The notes under the pieces are model-generated. The model searched no databases and was not told the origin of the DNA. It worked only from the letters and a program-made list of their open reading frames with translations. A DNA stretch of 64,000 nucleotides from Algoriphagus iocasae (lineage in GTDB: Bacteria > Bacteroidota > Bacteroidia > Cytophagales > Cyclobacteriaceae), in the NCBI RefSeq assembly GCF_014206875.1, contig NZ_JACIJO010000006.1:87407-151406 (forward strand), given 5' to 3'. Position numbers and translations under genes: made by a program. Shown in pieces: positions 28,297 through 37,646 of this stretch (position 1 is the stretch's first letter; each line of letters starts with the position of its first letter).

Positions 28297-28490
28297 TTTA
28301 CAATTTGTTAATCTAGAATTAACAGACTGTAAAATACTGTTTTTCAAATCTTTATAATCTTTTTTAAAAATTCTGTTTCGTTTTTGTTAACGCTCGAATG
28401 GTCACTTGTTGCCTAATTGATAACGCTGATTTTTGATTAGAGCAAGGCGATAGCTATATCATTGTGCATTGATTTTACCAACGCAAAACC

Positions 28491-29582
28491 ATGTTTAACA
28501 AAACCAATTATTGGATTTCAGGCATTGCACTTTTAAGCTTATTTGCCTGCCAAAAGACAGAAACTTCTACGGTAGAAGTAAGTCAGGAGATCAGCCCTCT
28601 CAAACCCATTTATGTGACAGACCCAGTAGTTCATGACACAGATGATCCAGCTATTTGGATTAATCCCATGGATCCTGGGCAGAGTTTGATTTTAGGTACA
28701 GATAAGGACTCGCTCGGAGCTTTATATGTTTTCGACCTGAAAGGTAAAGTGATTGACTCTTTAGTAAGAAGAGGTATTCAGCGACCAAACAATGTGGACA
28801 TAGGCTATCAATTGGAGATGGGAGATGCGAAAATTGATTTTGCTGTGACAGGCGAAAGACTCACTTCCAAACTGCGCTTTTATAAGCTTCCTGAGATGGA
28901 AGAAATCAATCCATCCGGAATTGAGATTTACCAAGGGGAAGAAGGGCCAGAATTTAGGGATTTGATGGGTGTGGCAGTTTACAAAAACCCGAAGACCTCT
29001 CAGACTTATGTGATAGCAGGAAGAAAAAATGGGCCTACTGATGGAACATACCTCTGGCAATACGAAGTAAAAGGTAGCTCATCCGGAATCGAACTTGAGC
29101 TAGTTAGAAAATTTGGCCAATTCTCTGGGAATAAAGAGATAGAAGCGATCGCGGTCGACAATGAACTCGGGTTTATTTATTATTCAGATGAGGGAGTCGG
29201 GGTCAGAAAATATTATGCCGATCCTGAAAAAGGAAATGAAGAGTTGGCTTTGTTTGCCACCGAAGGCTTTACAGAAGACCATGAAGGAATTTCAATTTAC
29301 AAGACAGGAGAAAAGACGGGCTATATTTTAGTCTCGGATCAAGCAGCCAATCTTTTTCATGTTTTTCCAAGGGAAGGTTCTACTTCAGATGCTAATGAGC
29401 ATGTATTGATCACCAAAATACCTACCAGTACAACTTCAAGTGACGGGTCGGAGGTAACCAACGTCAACCTCAGTTCAGATTTCCCAAATGGATTATTTGT
29501 GGCAATGTCTGATGACAAAACTTTCCAGATCTATGACTGGAATGACCTAGCCAAGAGAATCCAAAATTCCATCCAACCTTAA
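28491..29582 (+). CDS. Beta-propeller phytase (3-phytase family)
   Basis: 363 residues with a lipoprotein signal (lipobox LFAC, Cys20). Hallmarks of beta-propeller phytase are DTDDPAIWINP at about 49-59, NNVDIGY near 99, the DLMGVAVYKNP and EIEAIAVDNELGFIYYSDE strands (calcium and phosphate contacts) and SDQAANLFHVFPREG. It should release phosphate from calcium-phytate at the cell surface. Length matches a single-domain enzyme. A TonB receptor follows 12 bp after the stop. The pairing of phytase and receptor is established in environmental Gram-negatives and suggests capture of inositol phosphates. Confidence 0.94.
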   Translation: MFNKTNYWISGIALLSLFACQKTETSTVEVSQEISPLKPIYVTDPVVHDTDDPAIWINPMDPGQSLILGTDKDSLGALYVFDLKGKVIDSLVRRGIQRPNNVDIGYQLEMGDAKIDFAVTGERLTSKLRFYKLPEMEEINPSGIEIYQGEEGPEFRDLMGVAVYKNPKTSQTYVIAGRKNGPTDGTYLWQYEVKGSSSGIELELVRKFGQFSGNKEIEAIAVDNELGFIYYSDEGVGVRKYYADPEKGNEELALFATEGFTEDHEGISIYKTGEKTGYILVSDQAANLFHVFPREGSTSDANEHVLITKIPTSTTSSDGSEVTNVNLSSDFPNGLFVAMSDDKTFQIYDWNDLAKRIQNSIQP

Positions 29583-29593
29583 TCAACTAAACA

Positions 29594-32362
29594 ATGAAAA
29601 AATATATACAAGTATCATTGATAGTTCTGGCTTATTTGATGATAAGCTCACAACTATTTGCGCAGGGCGTATTAAGGGGAAAGGTGATTGACCCACAAGG
29701 TCTGTCTTTGCCCGGTGCCAGTTTGGTGCTTAAAGGAACCACGATTGGTACGGTAACCGATCAAAAAGGTGAATATGCTATCACCAATCTTGATGCAGGG
29801 GAAGTTGAAATTGAAGTTACTTATTTGGGCTATGGATCCTCCAGTGCCAAAGTCACCATCAAGGATGGAGAAACTTCTGTAATCAACTTTAAACTGGAAG
29901 AAAGAATGATTGAGAGCGCTGAATTCGTAGTGTTTGGTGATCGCTTGAAAGGCCAGGCAAAAGCTCTGAATCAGCAGAAGACCAATGCGAATATTACAAA
30001 CATCGTTTCCTCTGATCAGGTAGGTAGATTCCCCGATGCTAATATTGGGGATGCCATGAAACGTATTCCCGGGATCACAATGCAAAATGACCAAGGTGAA
30101 GCTAGAAATATCATTATTAGAGGGATGGCTCCGCAGCTGAATTCAGTAAACTTTAATGGAGAAAGGATCCCCTCCGCTGAAGGAGATAACAGAAATATCC
30201 AAATGGATTTGATTCCTTCAGATATGATCCAGACTATCGAGGTGAATAAAGCTGTTCTTCCGAATATGGATGCTGATGCAATCGGTGGTTCCGTAAATTT
30301 GGTGACGAGACAAGCACCTAATTCTTTGAGAATCTCAGGAACTGCAGCTTCCGGGATTAATTTGCTTTCCAATAAGCCTATTTGGACAGGTGCTTTGGTT
30401 TTAGGAAACCGATTTGCAAATGATAAATTAGGAGTGATTTTTTCCGGTTCTTATAACAACCACAATTTTGGTTCGGATAACATTGAGGCAGTTTGGTATG
30501 AATCCGATAATGGGATTGTTTTGGAAGAATTTGATATTCGCGAATACAAAGTTCAGCGTGTAAGAAAGTCAGCAACTTTGGCTTTGGATTATAAGCTTTC
30601 TACCAATCATACCCTGTTTTTGTCTGGGATGTATAACCAAAGAAATGACTGGGAAAACAGATTCAGAATGCGTGTAAGTCAATTGGATGAAGCTTTTGAC
30701 GAGGGAGATTTTGAACAAATCTCAAATGGTATTTACCAAACCACTGGTAGAGTGGAATTTGAGACCAAAGGTGGCCTGGATAGTGATAAAAACAAGGCGG
30801 CAAGATTGGAAGACCAACGAGTGTATAACATCACATTGGGAGGAGATCATTTGTTCAACAAATTGAAAATGGACTGGAATGTAACCTATGCAAAGGCATC
30901 CGAGGAAAGACCCTTTGAAAGATATACTTCTTATCGTTCATCTGGTCAGGATGTAAGATTGGATGTTCCCAATCCAAGAGAGCCTTTGGCTATTTTGAGT
31001 GATATGTCCGATAACCTTGGGATTGGATTTAATGGTTTGTCAGAACAATATGGATACACCTTTGATCAGGATTTAAATGCCAAGTTGGATTTTAAGTTGC
31101 CTTATAGTCCAAAGGGCATCCTGCAATTTGGAGTGAGATACAGAGGTAAAAACAAAGAAAGAGACAATAACTTTTTTGAGTATGAACCACTCGATGAAGA
31201 TGCATTTGGAGCAACACTTGGTGATGTGCCAAATCGTAATTATTCCGATCCAAACTTCCTTGCCGGATCGCAATATCAGGCTGGAACATTTGTAGATCCA
31301 AAATTTTTGGGTGGTTTGGACTTGAAAAATGGAGCTTTGTTTGAAGAAACTGATCTATTGGAAGAATATGTACCTGGAAATTTTACTGCCAAAGAAACGA
31401 TCACTGCAGCCTATGTTATGGCAGATCACCAGTTTTCAGAAAAGTTATCTGTAATAGGTGGATTGAGAATTGAGCACACATCCATTGATTATAATGGGAA
31501 TATTTTTGATTTGGATAATGAAGAAGTGAGTCCGGCTGAAGGGGAGCAGAGCTATTCCAATTTAATGCCTGGACTTCATCTTAAATACGATATTGACCAG
31601 AATAGCATTATCCGTTTTGCATGGACCAATACTATTGCAAGACCTAATTATTATGACTTGGTTCCCTATGCAAATTTCAGCCCAGAGGATGAAGAGTTAG
31701 AGCGTGGAAATCCAAATTTGAAACCTGCTACGGCGATGAACTTCGATTTGATGGCTGAAAAATATTATGAAAATGTGGGATTGATATCACTGGGAGGTTT
31801 CTATAAGGATATTGATAATTTCGTTTATACTATTACTTCTCAGGGATATTCAGATCCTCAGTTTGGAAATGATCTGCAATATTCAAGACCAGACAATGGT
31901 GGGACAGCAAGTGTTTACGGATTAGAAGCTTCCATTCAAAGACAGATCTGGAAAAACTTCGGGATTTATCTAAACTATACCTACACGAAATCCTCTACTA
32001 CCGGGATTGAAGATAGAGATGGGGAAGATCTTGAATTACCCGGCACAGCAGATAACATGTTTAATGCCTCACTTTCTTATGAAAACAAACGCTTTGTTAT
32101 GAGAGTGTCTTTGAATTATGCTTCTGATTATTTAGACGAACTTGGAGGTGAAGGTTTTGAAGATCGCTATTATGACAAGCAGACATTCCTAGATGTTAAT
32201 GCTTCCTATGCCTTTACTCCAAAATGGAGAGTGTTTGCTGAAGGAAACAACCTGACAAACCAACCTTTGAGATATTATCAAGGGATCAAATCCAGAACCA
32301 TGCAGGCGGAATACTACAACGCACGGTTTAACTTCGGAGTGAAATTCGATTTGTTCGAATAG
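29594..32362 (+). CDS. TonB-dependent receptor coupled to phytase
   Basis: 922 residues. Signal peptide 1-23 (ending LFAQ), carboxypeptidase-like beta sandwich at about 25-105 (LRGKVIDPQGLSLPGASL), plug at about 130-240 (GRFPDANIGDAMKRIPGI, NIIIRGMAPQLNSVNFNG, IEVNKAVLPNMDADAIGGS) and a barrel ending FGVKFDLFE. The plug text is that of the TIGR01782 class of receptors, not SusC or siderophore type; this class is often used for sugars and other nutrients. No SusD follows. It is in one operon with phytase and is expected to import phytate products or phytate itself. The reversal of substrate from sequence alone is not possible. Confidence 0.9.
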   Translation: MKKYIQVSLIVLAYLMISSQLFAQGVLRGKVIDPQGLSLPGASLVLKGTTIGTVTDQKGEYAITNLDAGEVEIEVTYLGYGSSSAKVTIKDGETSVINFKLEERMIESAEFVVFGDRLKGQAKALNQQKTNANITNIVSSDQVGRFPDANIGDAMKRIPGITMQNDQGEARNIIIRGMAPQLNSVNFNGERIPSAEGDNRNIQMDLIPSDMIQTIEVNKAVLPNMDADAIGGSVNLVTRQAPNSLRISGTAASGINLLSNKPIWTGALVLGNRFANDKLGVIFSGSYNNHNFGSDNIEAVWYESDNGIVLEEFDIREYKVQRVRKSATLALDYKLSTNHTLFLSGMYNQRNDWENRFRMRVSQLDEAFDEGDFEQISNGIYQTTGRVEFETKGGLDSDKNKAARLEDQRVYNITLGGDHLFNKLKMDWNVTYAKASEERPFERYTSYRSSGQDVRLDVPNPREPLAILSDMSDNLGIGFNGLSEQYGYTFDQDLNAKLDFKLPYSPKGILQFGVRYRGKNKERDNNFFEYEPLDEDAFGATLGDVPNRNYSDPNFLAGSQYQAGTFVDPKFLGGLDLKNGALFEETDLLEEYVPGNFTAKETITAAYVMADHQFSEKLSVIGGLRIEHTSIDYNGNIFDLDNEEVSPAEGEQSYSNLMPGLHLKYDIDQNSIIRFAWTNTIARPNYYDLVPYANFSPEDEELERGNPNLKPATAMNFDLMAEKYYENVGLISLGGFYKDIDNFVYTITSQGYSDPQFGNDLQYSRPDNGGTASVYGLEASIQRQIWKNFGIYLNYTYTKSSTTGIEDRDGEDLELPGTADNMFNASLSYENKRFVMRVSLNYASDYLDELGGEGFEDRYYDKQTFLDVNASYAFTPKWRVFAEGNNLTNQPLRYYQGIKSRTMQAEYYNARFNFGVKFDLFE

Positions 32363-32376
32363 TCTCAATAATTTGT

Positions 32377-32656
32377 AAAAATTGAGGCTGTGTCTATTGT
32401 CTAATTTTTGTCAGTCTGAGTGTTAAATATTCTTAGAAAATACAAAAAGGGAATGACAGCAATTGGTTTTAAAAACTGGATTGCGGTCACCCTGAGCGGA
32501 GTCGAAGGGGCCTCGACTCCGCTCGGACTGACCCACATATCTCGCCATTAAATCAATCTGTCATTTGTAGGGGAGTCGAAGGGTCCTCGATTTCGAGACT
32601 CCCGTCTCTCAAATGCTCATTGAGACAAAAACAAGTTATGACACAGCCTCATTTTT
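32377..32656. repeat. MITE-like palindromic element
   Basis: A gene-free block with imperfect terminal inverted repeats: 32377-32394 pairs with 32640-32656 around a perfect 11-bp core (GAGGCTGTGTC). Inside are two further palindromes: 32485-32505 with 32513-32533 (21 bp, three mismatches; core GAGCGGAGTCGA), and 32571-32580 with 32592-32603. The inner sequence resembles the GAGCGGAGTCGA-type dispersed repeats of many Bacteroidota genomes. The right end, a T-run, also serves as the end of the adjoining minus-strand gene. I see no ORF. It may be a miniature element or a relic, and could act as a terminator for the receptor gene. Confidence 0.65.
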
Positions 32657-34462
32657 TTATAGCTGTTGATCTGAGACGAAATTGTTTGAGACATTCAGTT
32701 CTGCAAGAAGGGAATCCAACTGAGCTTTCATTTTTTCCAGGATTTCCTCAGAATCTATTTGTGCTGATTTGATCAATTCCTGATAGTAAGCGATTCCTTG
32801 CTCCAAATTGGTTCTGAATTTTTCCAGGTAATTTTCCTGTTTCGTACTGGGATTTGAAATCAACTTTTGGAATTCATTTTTTAAGTGGCTGACATAAAGC
32901 TGGGCCTCTTTTACAAAAACATGTGGTCGATCCAAGTCAAGGTTCAAGTTTAGCTTTCCATAAATATGAGAAACCATTTCTTTGAGACTGAAAACCCCTT
33001 TGAAATAGGCCAGATTAGGTCCAGGGCAAATGGTGACTGCATTCAGATTTCTTCTTGGAGATGATCCGTTTGCTAAAATCGCCGGAGCACTTAATCCTTC
33101 ACAAAGACAGTCTTTTTCGGCCACTTCCTTCCATTGGCTTTCTGTGATTTCACCATTTTGAAATTGCTTGCTTTTCAGATTTTGATATTGTCTGGATGCG
33201 GTGCAAATTGGTTTGTCGGTGAATTCGGTGCTGAACGAAAGAAATTTCTTATAGCAAGGACTTCCAGGTCGATTATTTTCCAGCCGACGAATTCTCTGCT
33301 CCTCACCACTGCTGTTTCTAAGATTGTTGAAAGGGACACCCAGAGGAGATGCATGGCTTAAGAAATAATCTGACTTTTTAGATTTTAGAATTCGTTGTAA
33401 AGTATCATCATCCACAGAGGTGGCTTCGGGAACAAGCAAAAAAGGACTTCCCCATCCAGTGCCATCCAAGGCATAATAGTTTCTTAAAAAACTATCTTCC
33501 TGTGCATTTCCAATTCCACCTTGATAGGTGATTTTAATTTGGGAATCTGAAGACAAAACTTCAACACCTTTGTCAGCTAGTGCTTTCTGGTAAACTTCAA
33601 AAAGAGATTCTTTGAGGACGGTTTTGTTTGTTTTAAACTCTTCCAAAATCTGTCCGATCAAAAATCCGTCTGTTGCAAAGGCATGACCCCCACAGTTAAG
33701 GCCTGATTCAATTCTAAACTCAGAAACCCAAAGTCCTTTTTTCGCCAAGAATTTACCTTGGATTAAGGCAGATCTATAATCAGAAACTTTCAGGATAATC
33801 CCTTTTTCCATTTCCCCCTTTGAATCAGGGAAAAAGCAATCGAAATTCTCAGCGTAGCTATATAGTGCAGGGTTTAATCCGGCAGAAAAAACGACAGATC
33901 CTTTAATTTTACTTTTGGCAAAACCTCTAAGTGAAGCCAAAGCATCAGAATATTCGCGTGGTAAAATGGTACCGTCTTTATCGTAATTCATTTTATCCAC
34001 TTTCGTCATGATATTTACATCGATGGAGCCGGGGATAATCAGAGATTGAATCTGTGGGTAAAGTGATTTTTGCTGTACTGGAGAGGCTTTTAAAAACTGA
34101 TCGAAGATGAATTTATTTGGGTGTTCATCCGATAATAATTCAGCATACTTTTCGATCAATTCCGGATGGGTAAGACCATTTTCCCGGATTTCTTCGATCT
34201 TAAGATCGACGATTTGTTGCACGAGATCTAAATATGCTGTTATCCTTTTAGCTCGAAAGTCTTCTTCTTTCTCGCCGATTTCCTGAAATGGTAAGTCGTA
34301 TTTTTCAGAATAAATCCTCCTCAAGTCTTCCATCAGATGATCATCCATAATGGAGATGACGCTGGATATGCCAAACTGAGCTACCTTTATCGGGCTATCG
34401 GCAGTGTAGCCCAAACCCATGACAGGAATGTGAAAAGAATGAACGGAAGTAGATTGATACAT
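32657..34462 (-). CDS. Conserved 601-residue protein, function unknown, possibly FMN-barrel
   Basis: No signal peptide, cytoplasmic. The opening (FHIPVMGLGYTADSPIKVA) and the internal segments GSIDVNIMTKVDK, SVVFSAGLNPALYSY and the glycine-rich QGGIGNAQED read like strands of a TIM barrel of the nitronate-monooxygenase/glutamate-synthase type, and FRIESGLNCGGHAFAT is very strongly constrained in Bacteroidota homologues that I recall. The C-terminal part has several cysteines (GSPCYKKF, ICTASRQ, DCLCEG, TICPGPN) that could hold a metal or Fe-S cluster. The last 80 residues are a coiled coil. I cannot give a reaction. It is transcribed alone, between a palindromic element and a strong terminator. 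Confidence 0.6.
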   Translation of the reverse strand: MYQSTSVHSFHIPVMGLGYTADSPIKVAQFGISSVISIMDDHLMEDLRRIYSEKYDLPFQEIGEKEEDFRAKRITAYLDLVQQIVDLKIEEIRENGLTHPELIEKYAELLSDEHPNKFIFDQFLKASPVQQKSLYPQIQSLIIPGSIDVNIMTKVDKMNYDKDGTILPREYSDALASLRGFAKSKIKGSVVFSAGLNPALYSYAENFDCFFPDSKGEMEKGIILKVSDYRSALIQGKFLAKKGLWVSEFRIESGLNCGGHAFATDGFLIGQILEEFKTNKTVLKESLFEVYQKALADKGVEVLSSDSQIKITYQGGIGNAQEDSFLRNYYALDGTGWGSPFLLVPEATSVDDDTLQRILKSKKSDYFLSHASPLGVPFNNLRNSSGEEQRIRRLENNRPGSPCYKKFLSFSTEFTDKPICTASRQYQNLKSKQFQNGEITESQWKEVAEKDCLCEGLSAPAILANGSSPRRNLNAVTICPGPNLAYFKGVFSLKEMVSHIYGKLNLNLDLDRPHVFVKEAQLYVSHLKNEFQKLISNPSTKQENYLEKFRTNLEQGIAYYQELIKSAQIDSEEILEKMKAQLDSLLAELNVSNNFVSDQQL

Positions 34463-34578
34463 AGGACTTCTAGATAAATTGAAGTCCCAAAATTAATTCC
34501 GTGAATTTCTATAAACGATTGAATGGAGGTGGTTTTGCTCAGGCATAAAAATGATAAAAATCACCTTTTTTGATAAAA

Positions 34579-34613
34579 AAGAAGCCAGAATCAACGCTTG
34601 ATTCTGGCTTCTT
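34579..34613 (-). terminator. Strong hairpin terminator after the second PVC-type gene
   Basis: A perfect 15-bp stem (34579-34593 with 34599-34613; GAAGCCAGAATCA core) with a 5-nt loop, followed on the minus strand by six T. It lies 21 bp after the stop of the minus-strand gene at 34634-37294. Confidence 0.92.
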
Positions 34614-34633
34614 ATAATTGAAAAACCTGTGTT

Positions 34634-37294
34634 TTATTTCTGCTGCTGTAAGAATGTAATCAAGGATGCAAGTTCCTCGTAAGAGAGTGAATTTGCCAAA
34701 CCAGCAGGCATAATGGAGTTTTCCATCTCTTTTCTGCTCTTGATATTTTTCTTGTCCAAATTCGTGGCTGTACCAGTGATGTCACGGATCGTCAAGGCAT
34801 CTGCAGATTCAGCAGTGACAAAACCCATGTAAGATTTGCCATCATTGGTTTCAATTAAGAAGGATGCAAAGCCCTGTGAAATAGAGGCATTTGGTTTCAA
34901 GATCGATTCAGTAATCTGATCTCTATTCATAATGGAACCGATTTGACCCATAAATGGACCTTTCATTACTTGGCCTTTTTCGATGCTATGACAAGCAATA
35001 CATCCTTGGCTGGTGAACAAAGCTTTCCCTTTTACCGGATCACCCTTGATTTCTCCCATTGCCAAAATCACATCCTCGATAGAAGATTCTCCAACTTGAC
35101 CTTTTTTGTTTTTGATGGCTTCCAAATCCACTTTGGTTTCTTCTACCACCACTTCTTCAGTTGCAGTTCCAAATTCAGCAATCTCCATTCTGTTTCGGTC
35201 ATTCAGCCCAGCAAAGAAATTTTTCTTAGATGGATTAGAATTCTCATATTCCTGAATTAAGAAATCTTTGATTTTCTCAGATGATTCCCAAGTGATGCCT
35301 TTGTAATAAGGGCCGTGAGTATCAGGTCTAGTACTCCACCACCAGCTGCCATCATAAGGAGCTTCTTCTTGGTAAAGTCTTGAAAGTGTACTCAAAATTT
35401 CATCCTTCAATTCCTGGTCATCAGTTTTTTCATAAGCAGCCATCAAACCTTCAACGGCTTTAGGGTCATGCATGTATCGAAGTGTCCAAAGAGCCAATTT
35501 TGGATTGGTATCAATTGCTTTTACCGTAGCATCTACAGCATCTAATTCTACCAAGGATCTTACTGCTAAGTGAGGCAGAATGATATCAGAATTTGGAGTG
35601 GCATGAGGACCTTCAGTTCCTGGTTCCGGGATTTTTGCAGAAGCTGGAGCTTTGATTTCCAGCAAGGTTTCTGCCGCATCTTTCTTGCCCAATCTTCCTA
35701 AGCCTACGATTGCCGCCACCTGAACTCTAGGGTTTGCATCATGTACCGCTGCAATAAACGCATCTTCTGGAACACCAGATAAACAGCTTTTTCTATCTGC
35801 CAAAGCTCTTAGAGCGAACTCACGAACTTTATCTTCTTCGCTTAATTTCAATAATTCCTCCACGCCGCTGGCACATGCCGCCTGCGCATAAGTAAAGATT
35901 CCAGCTACTCGATTTTGCAAAGGAAGCGCTTTGTCCTGGGCGATTTTCAATGCCGCCATGGCTGCTTCATCAGCTGGTCTTTTCAATAACTCCTGCTGCG
36001 CATGAAAGCGAGTAACAGAATTTCCAGCTTTCAATAGCTCACCTAGATCTTCTACTGAAGCAGCTTTCAGATCTGGGAAGGCTTCATATTTCCAACCTTT
36101 TGGAGTTACTTTAACCACATACCCTTTTTCTGGACTTCCTTTGTAGCCAGCACCATCCCATGCAGCCAAGAACATTCTTCCAGAACCGTCCAAATCAACG
36201 TCAGTAATTTGAGAAAGCTTAATGAAGTTTTCATCTTTTTGAGTGAAACCTGGTCCATCCATGGTGACTCTATGGATGTATAATTGGCTTTTTCCCCAAT
36301 CTGCCATCATAGGTACGTGATTGTATTCCACTGGCCATCTGTCATCGTCCATAAAATAGGAACCAGTACCCGAACCTCCACCAAGATCTGCTAAAGCAGG
36401 GATAATTTCGTCTGTGAAGTTCTTGAAAAGGCTTGGGTAACCAAATTCACCACTTTGTACATAATGGATAAAACGGATGTTCCATCCACCACCGTCATTG
36501 GTGTTTCCTCTGGTGTAAACATTCATAAATGGGTCTATTGCCACATCGTAAATGTTTCTAGTGCCATGAGCATAAACTTCCATTTCTGTGCCGTCAGGTC
36601 TTACACGCACGATTCCTCCACCCAACATGGTCATTTTTTTACCGGATCTATCTTCTGCTTCATGGAAACCGAAGTCGCCCACAGCAATATAAATCCAGCC
36701 ATCGATTCCCATTCTGATGCCATTCGTAGCATGGTCAGTTCCTCGGCTTCTTAGAGATTCCGGAGAACAAATATTTTTAATCAGCGGGTTTGCCGGGCCA
36801 TCAGCCACGCCATCCTGATCTGCATCGACGAACTCAACCAAATCCATGCGTTCTGCTTCACCGGTAGTTTCATTGAAAACTGTATGCAAAACAAAAACCT
36901 GATCTCCTACAGGCATGATACCACGAGGATTATCGGCTTTCGCAAATTCGGTTTTAGTTTCATAGACACCGTCATTGTCTTTGTCTATGAGTTTCACAAT
37001 TGATCCTTTACCAGGTTCTTTGCCTAAGGAACCCATCATATCTACTCCGACAAATACTTCACCATTCGGTAAAACTGCCAGACAAGCCGGGCTAGGCACG
37101 ATATCAGGACCTGCAATATTCACCATATCCAAAGAGGTACTATCAGTTTTGACAGTACTTGGATCAAATCCTGCAGGGGAATAATATTCTTTTAATTCTT
37201 GAAGATCGGCAGTGGTTGAGGTTTTGTATTTGGAGCATCCAAACATTGCCGTCAACGCCAATACGCTAAGTAATGGGAATCTTAATTTAGTCAT
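34634..37294 (-). CDS. PVC-type heme-binding CxxCH lipoprotein (second copy)
   Basis: 886 residues, lipobox MFGC (Cys20). Dehydrogenase-like propeller in the first half (VLPNGEVFVGVDMMGSLG; RGTDHATNGIRMGIDGWIYI; GGGIVRVRPDGTEMEV), HEAT-like helices from about 420 to 700, and a C-terminal cytochrome c domain with CIACH at about 765-769, GPFMGQIGSI downstream and the end motif LSYEELASLITFL. It differs from the copy at 23492-26497 in being shorter and in carrying an Asp/Glu/Val/Lys-rich linker before the heme domain. It should act as a periplasmic electron-transferring oxidoreductase; substrate unknown. No cytochrome partner gene is adjacent. Confidence 0.87.
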   Translation of the reverse strand: MTKLRFPLLSVLALTAMFGCSKYKTSTTADLQELKEYYSPAGFDPSTVKTDSTSLDMVNIAGPDIVPSPACLAVLPNGEVFVGVDMMGSLGKEPGKGSIVKLIDKDNDGVYETKTEFAKADNPRGIMPVGDQVFVLHTVFNETTGEAERMDLVEFVDADQDGVADGPANPLIKNICSPESLRSRGTDHATNGIRMGIDGWIYIAVGDFGFHEAEDRSGKKMTMLGGGIVRVRPDGTEMEVYAHGTRNIYDVAIDPFMNVYTRGNTNDGGGWNIRFIHYVQSGEFGYPSLFKNFTDEIIPALADLGGGSGTGSYFMDDDRWPVEYNHVPMMADWGKSQLYIHRVTMDGPGFTQKDENFIKLSQITDVDLDGSGRMFLAAWDGAGYKGSPEKGYVVKVTPKGWKYEAFPDLKAASVEDLGELLKAGNSVTRFHAQQELLKRPADEAAMAALKIAQDKALPLQNRVAGIFTYAQAACASGVEELLKLSEEDKVREFALRALADRKSCLSGVPEDAFIAAVHDANPRVQVAAIVGLGRLGKKDAAETLLEIKAPASAKIPEPGTEGPHATPNSDIILPHLAVRSLVELDAVDATVKAIDTNPKLALWTLRYMHDPKAVEGLMAAYEKTDDQELKDEILSTLSRLYQEEAPYDGSWWWSTRPDTHGPYYKGITWESSEKIKDFLIQEYENSNPSKKNFFAGLNDRNRMEIAEFGTATEEVVVEETKVDLEAIKNKKGQVGESSIEDVILAMGEIKGDPVKGKALFTSQGCIACHSIEKGQVMKGPFMGQIGSIMNRDQITESILKPNASISQGFASFLIETNDGKSYMGFVTAESADALTIRDITGTATNLDKKNIKSRKEMENSIMPAGLANSLSYEELASLITFLQQQK

Positions 37295-37646
37295 GAAAAT
37301 AATAAACGGTTACTTTTTGATCTAATGCTGGTTTTCGAGCTTTCAAATATAACTGATTCGATCCCTTTATGTCCCAAGATGCTTTGAATCCTTGTTGAAC
37401 CCACTTCTTAGATGGATGAATGGTTGTGTAATCCGTATATCTGCGAAAATAATAATCAATTAATATGATTATCCGCAATGGGGCCAGTAGTTAAAGAATG
37501 AGTTAAGAATTCGCGGATAATCGTCCACCGACGACAGTCCAAGTCCGCAGCAGGTTGAAGTGTTCTTCAACCCCATTTTTCCTTGTCTACTGGTAAAAAA
37601 GCGGATATACATATCAATTAAAATTCAATACTTTCTTTCAAAAACA
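37295..37646. other. Gene-free interval containing a structured repeat
   Basis: 352 bp between the start of the second PVC-type gene and the end of the phosphatase gene. The right half is repeat copy A (described separately). The left part is A/T-rich with one further TTATCCGC at 37469-37476 that pairs with GCGGATA at the far end of copy A, and should also hold the promoter of the PVC-type gene. No credible ORF is present. Confidence 0.6.
37475..37613 (+). repeat. Structured dispersed repeat, copy A
   Basis: About 139 bp that match, in inverted orientation, the block at 50285-50425 at roughly three quarters of positions over their whole length. Shared signposts are AGTAGTTAAAGA, TCGCGGATAATCGTCC, CGACGA.AGTCCA, TTCAA.CCC and AAGCGGATATACAT. 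The ends can pair: CCAGTAG at 37484-37490 with CTACTGG at 37587-37593, and TTATCCGC just outside with GCGGATA at 37601-37607. Inside are a small stem TCGTC/GACGA and, in this copy, an 8-bp stem GGTTGAAG/CTTCAACC. It looks like a MITE or another mobile structured element; a structured RNA is a less likely alternative. Confidence 0.7.

Noticed and set aside
28326..28340. Pho-box-like pair CTGT-N6-CTGT upstream of phytase
   Set aside because: The spacing is 10 bp rather than 11 and the rest does not fit; a single weak match in A/T-rich DNA.
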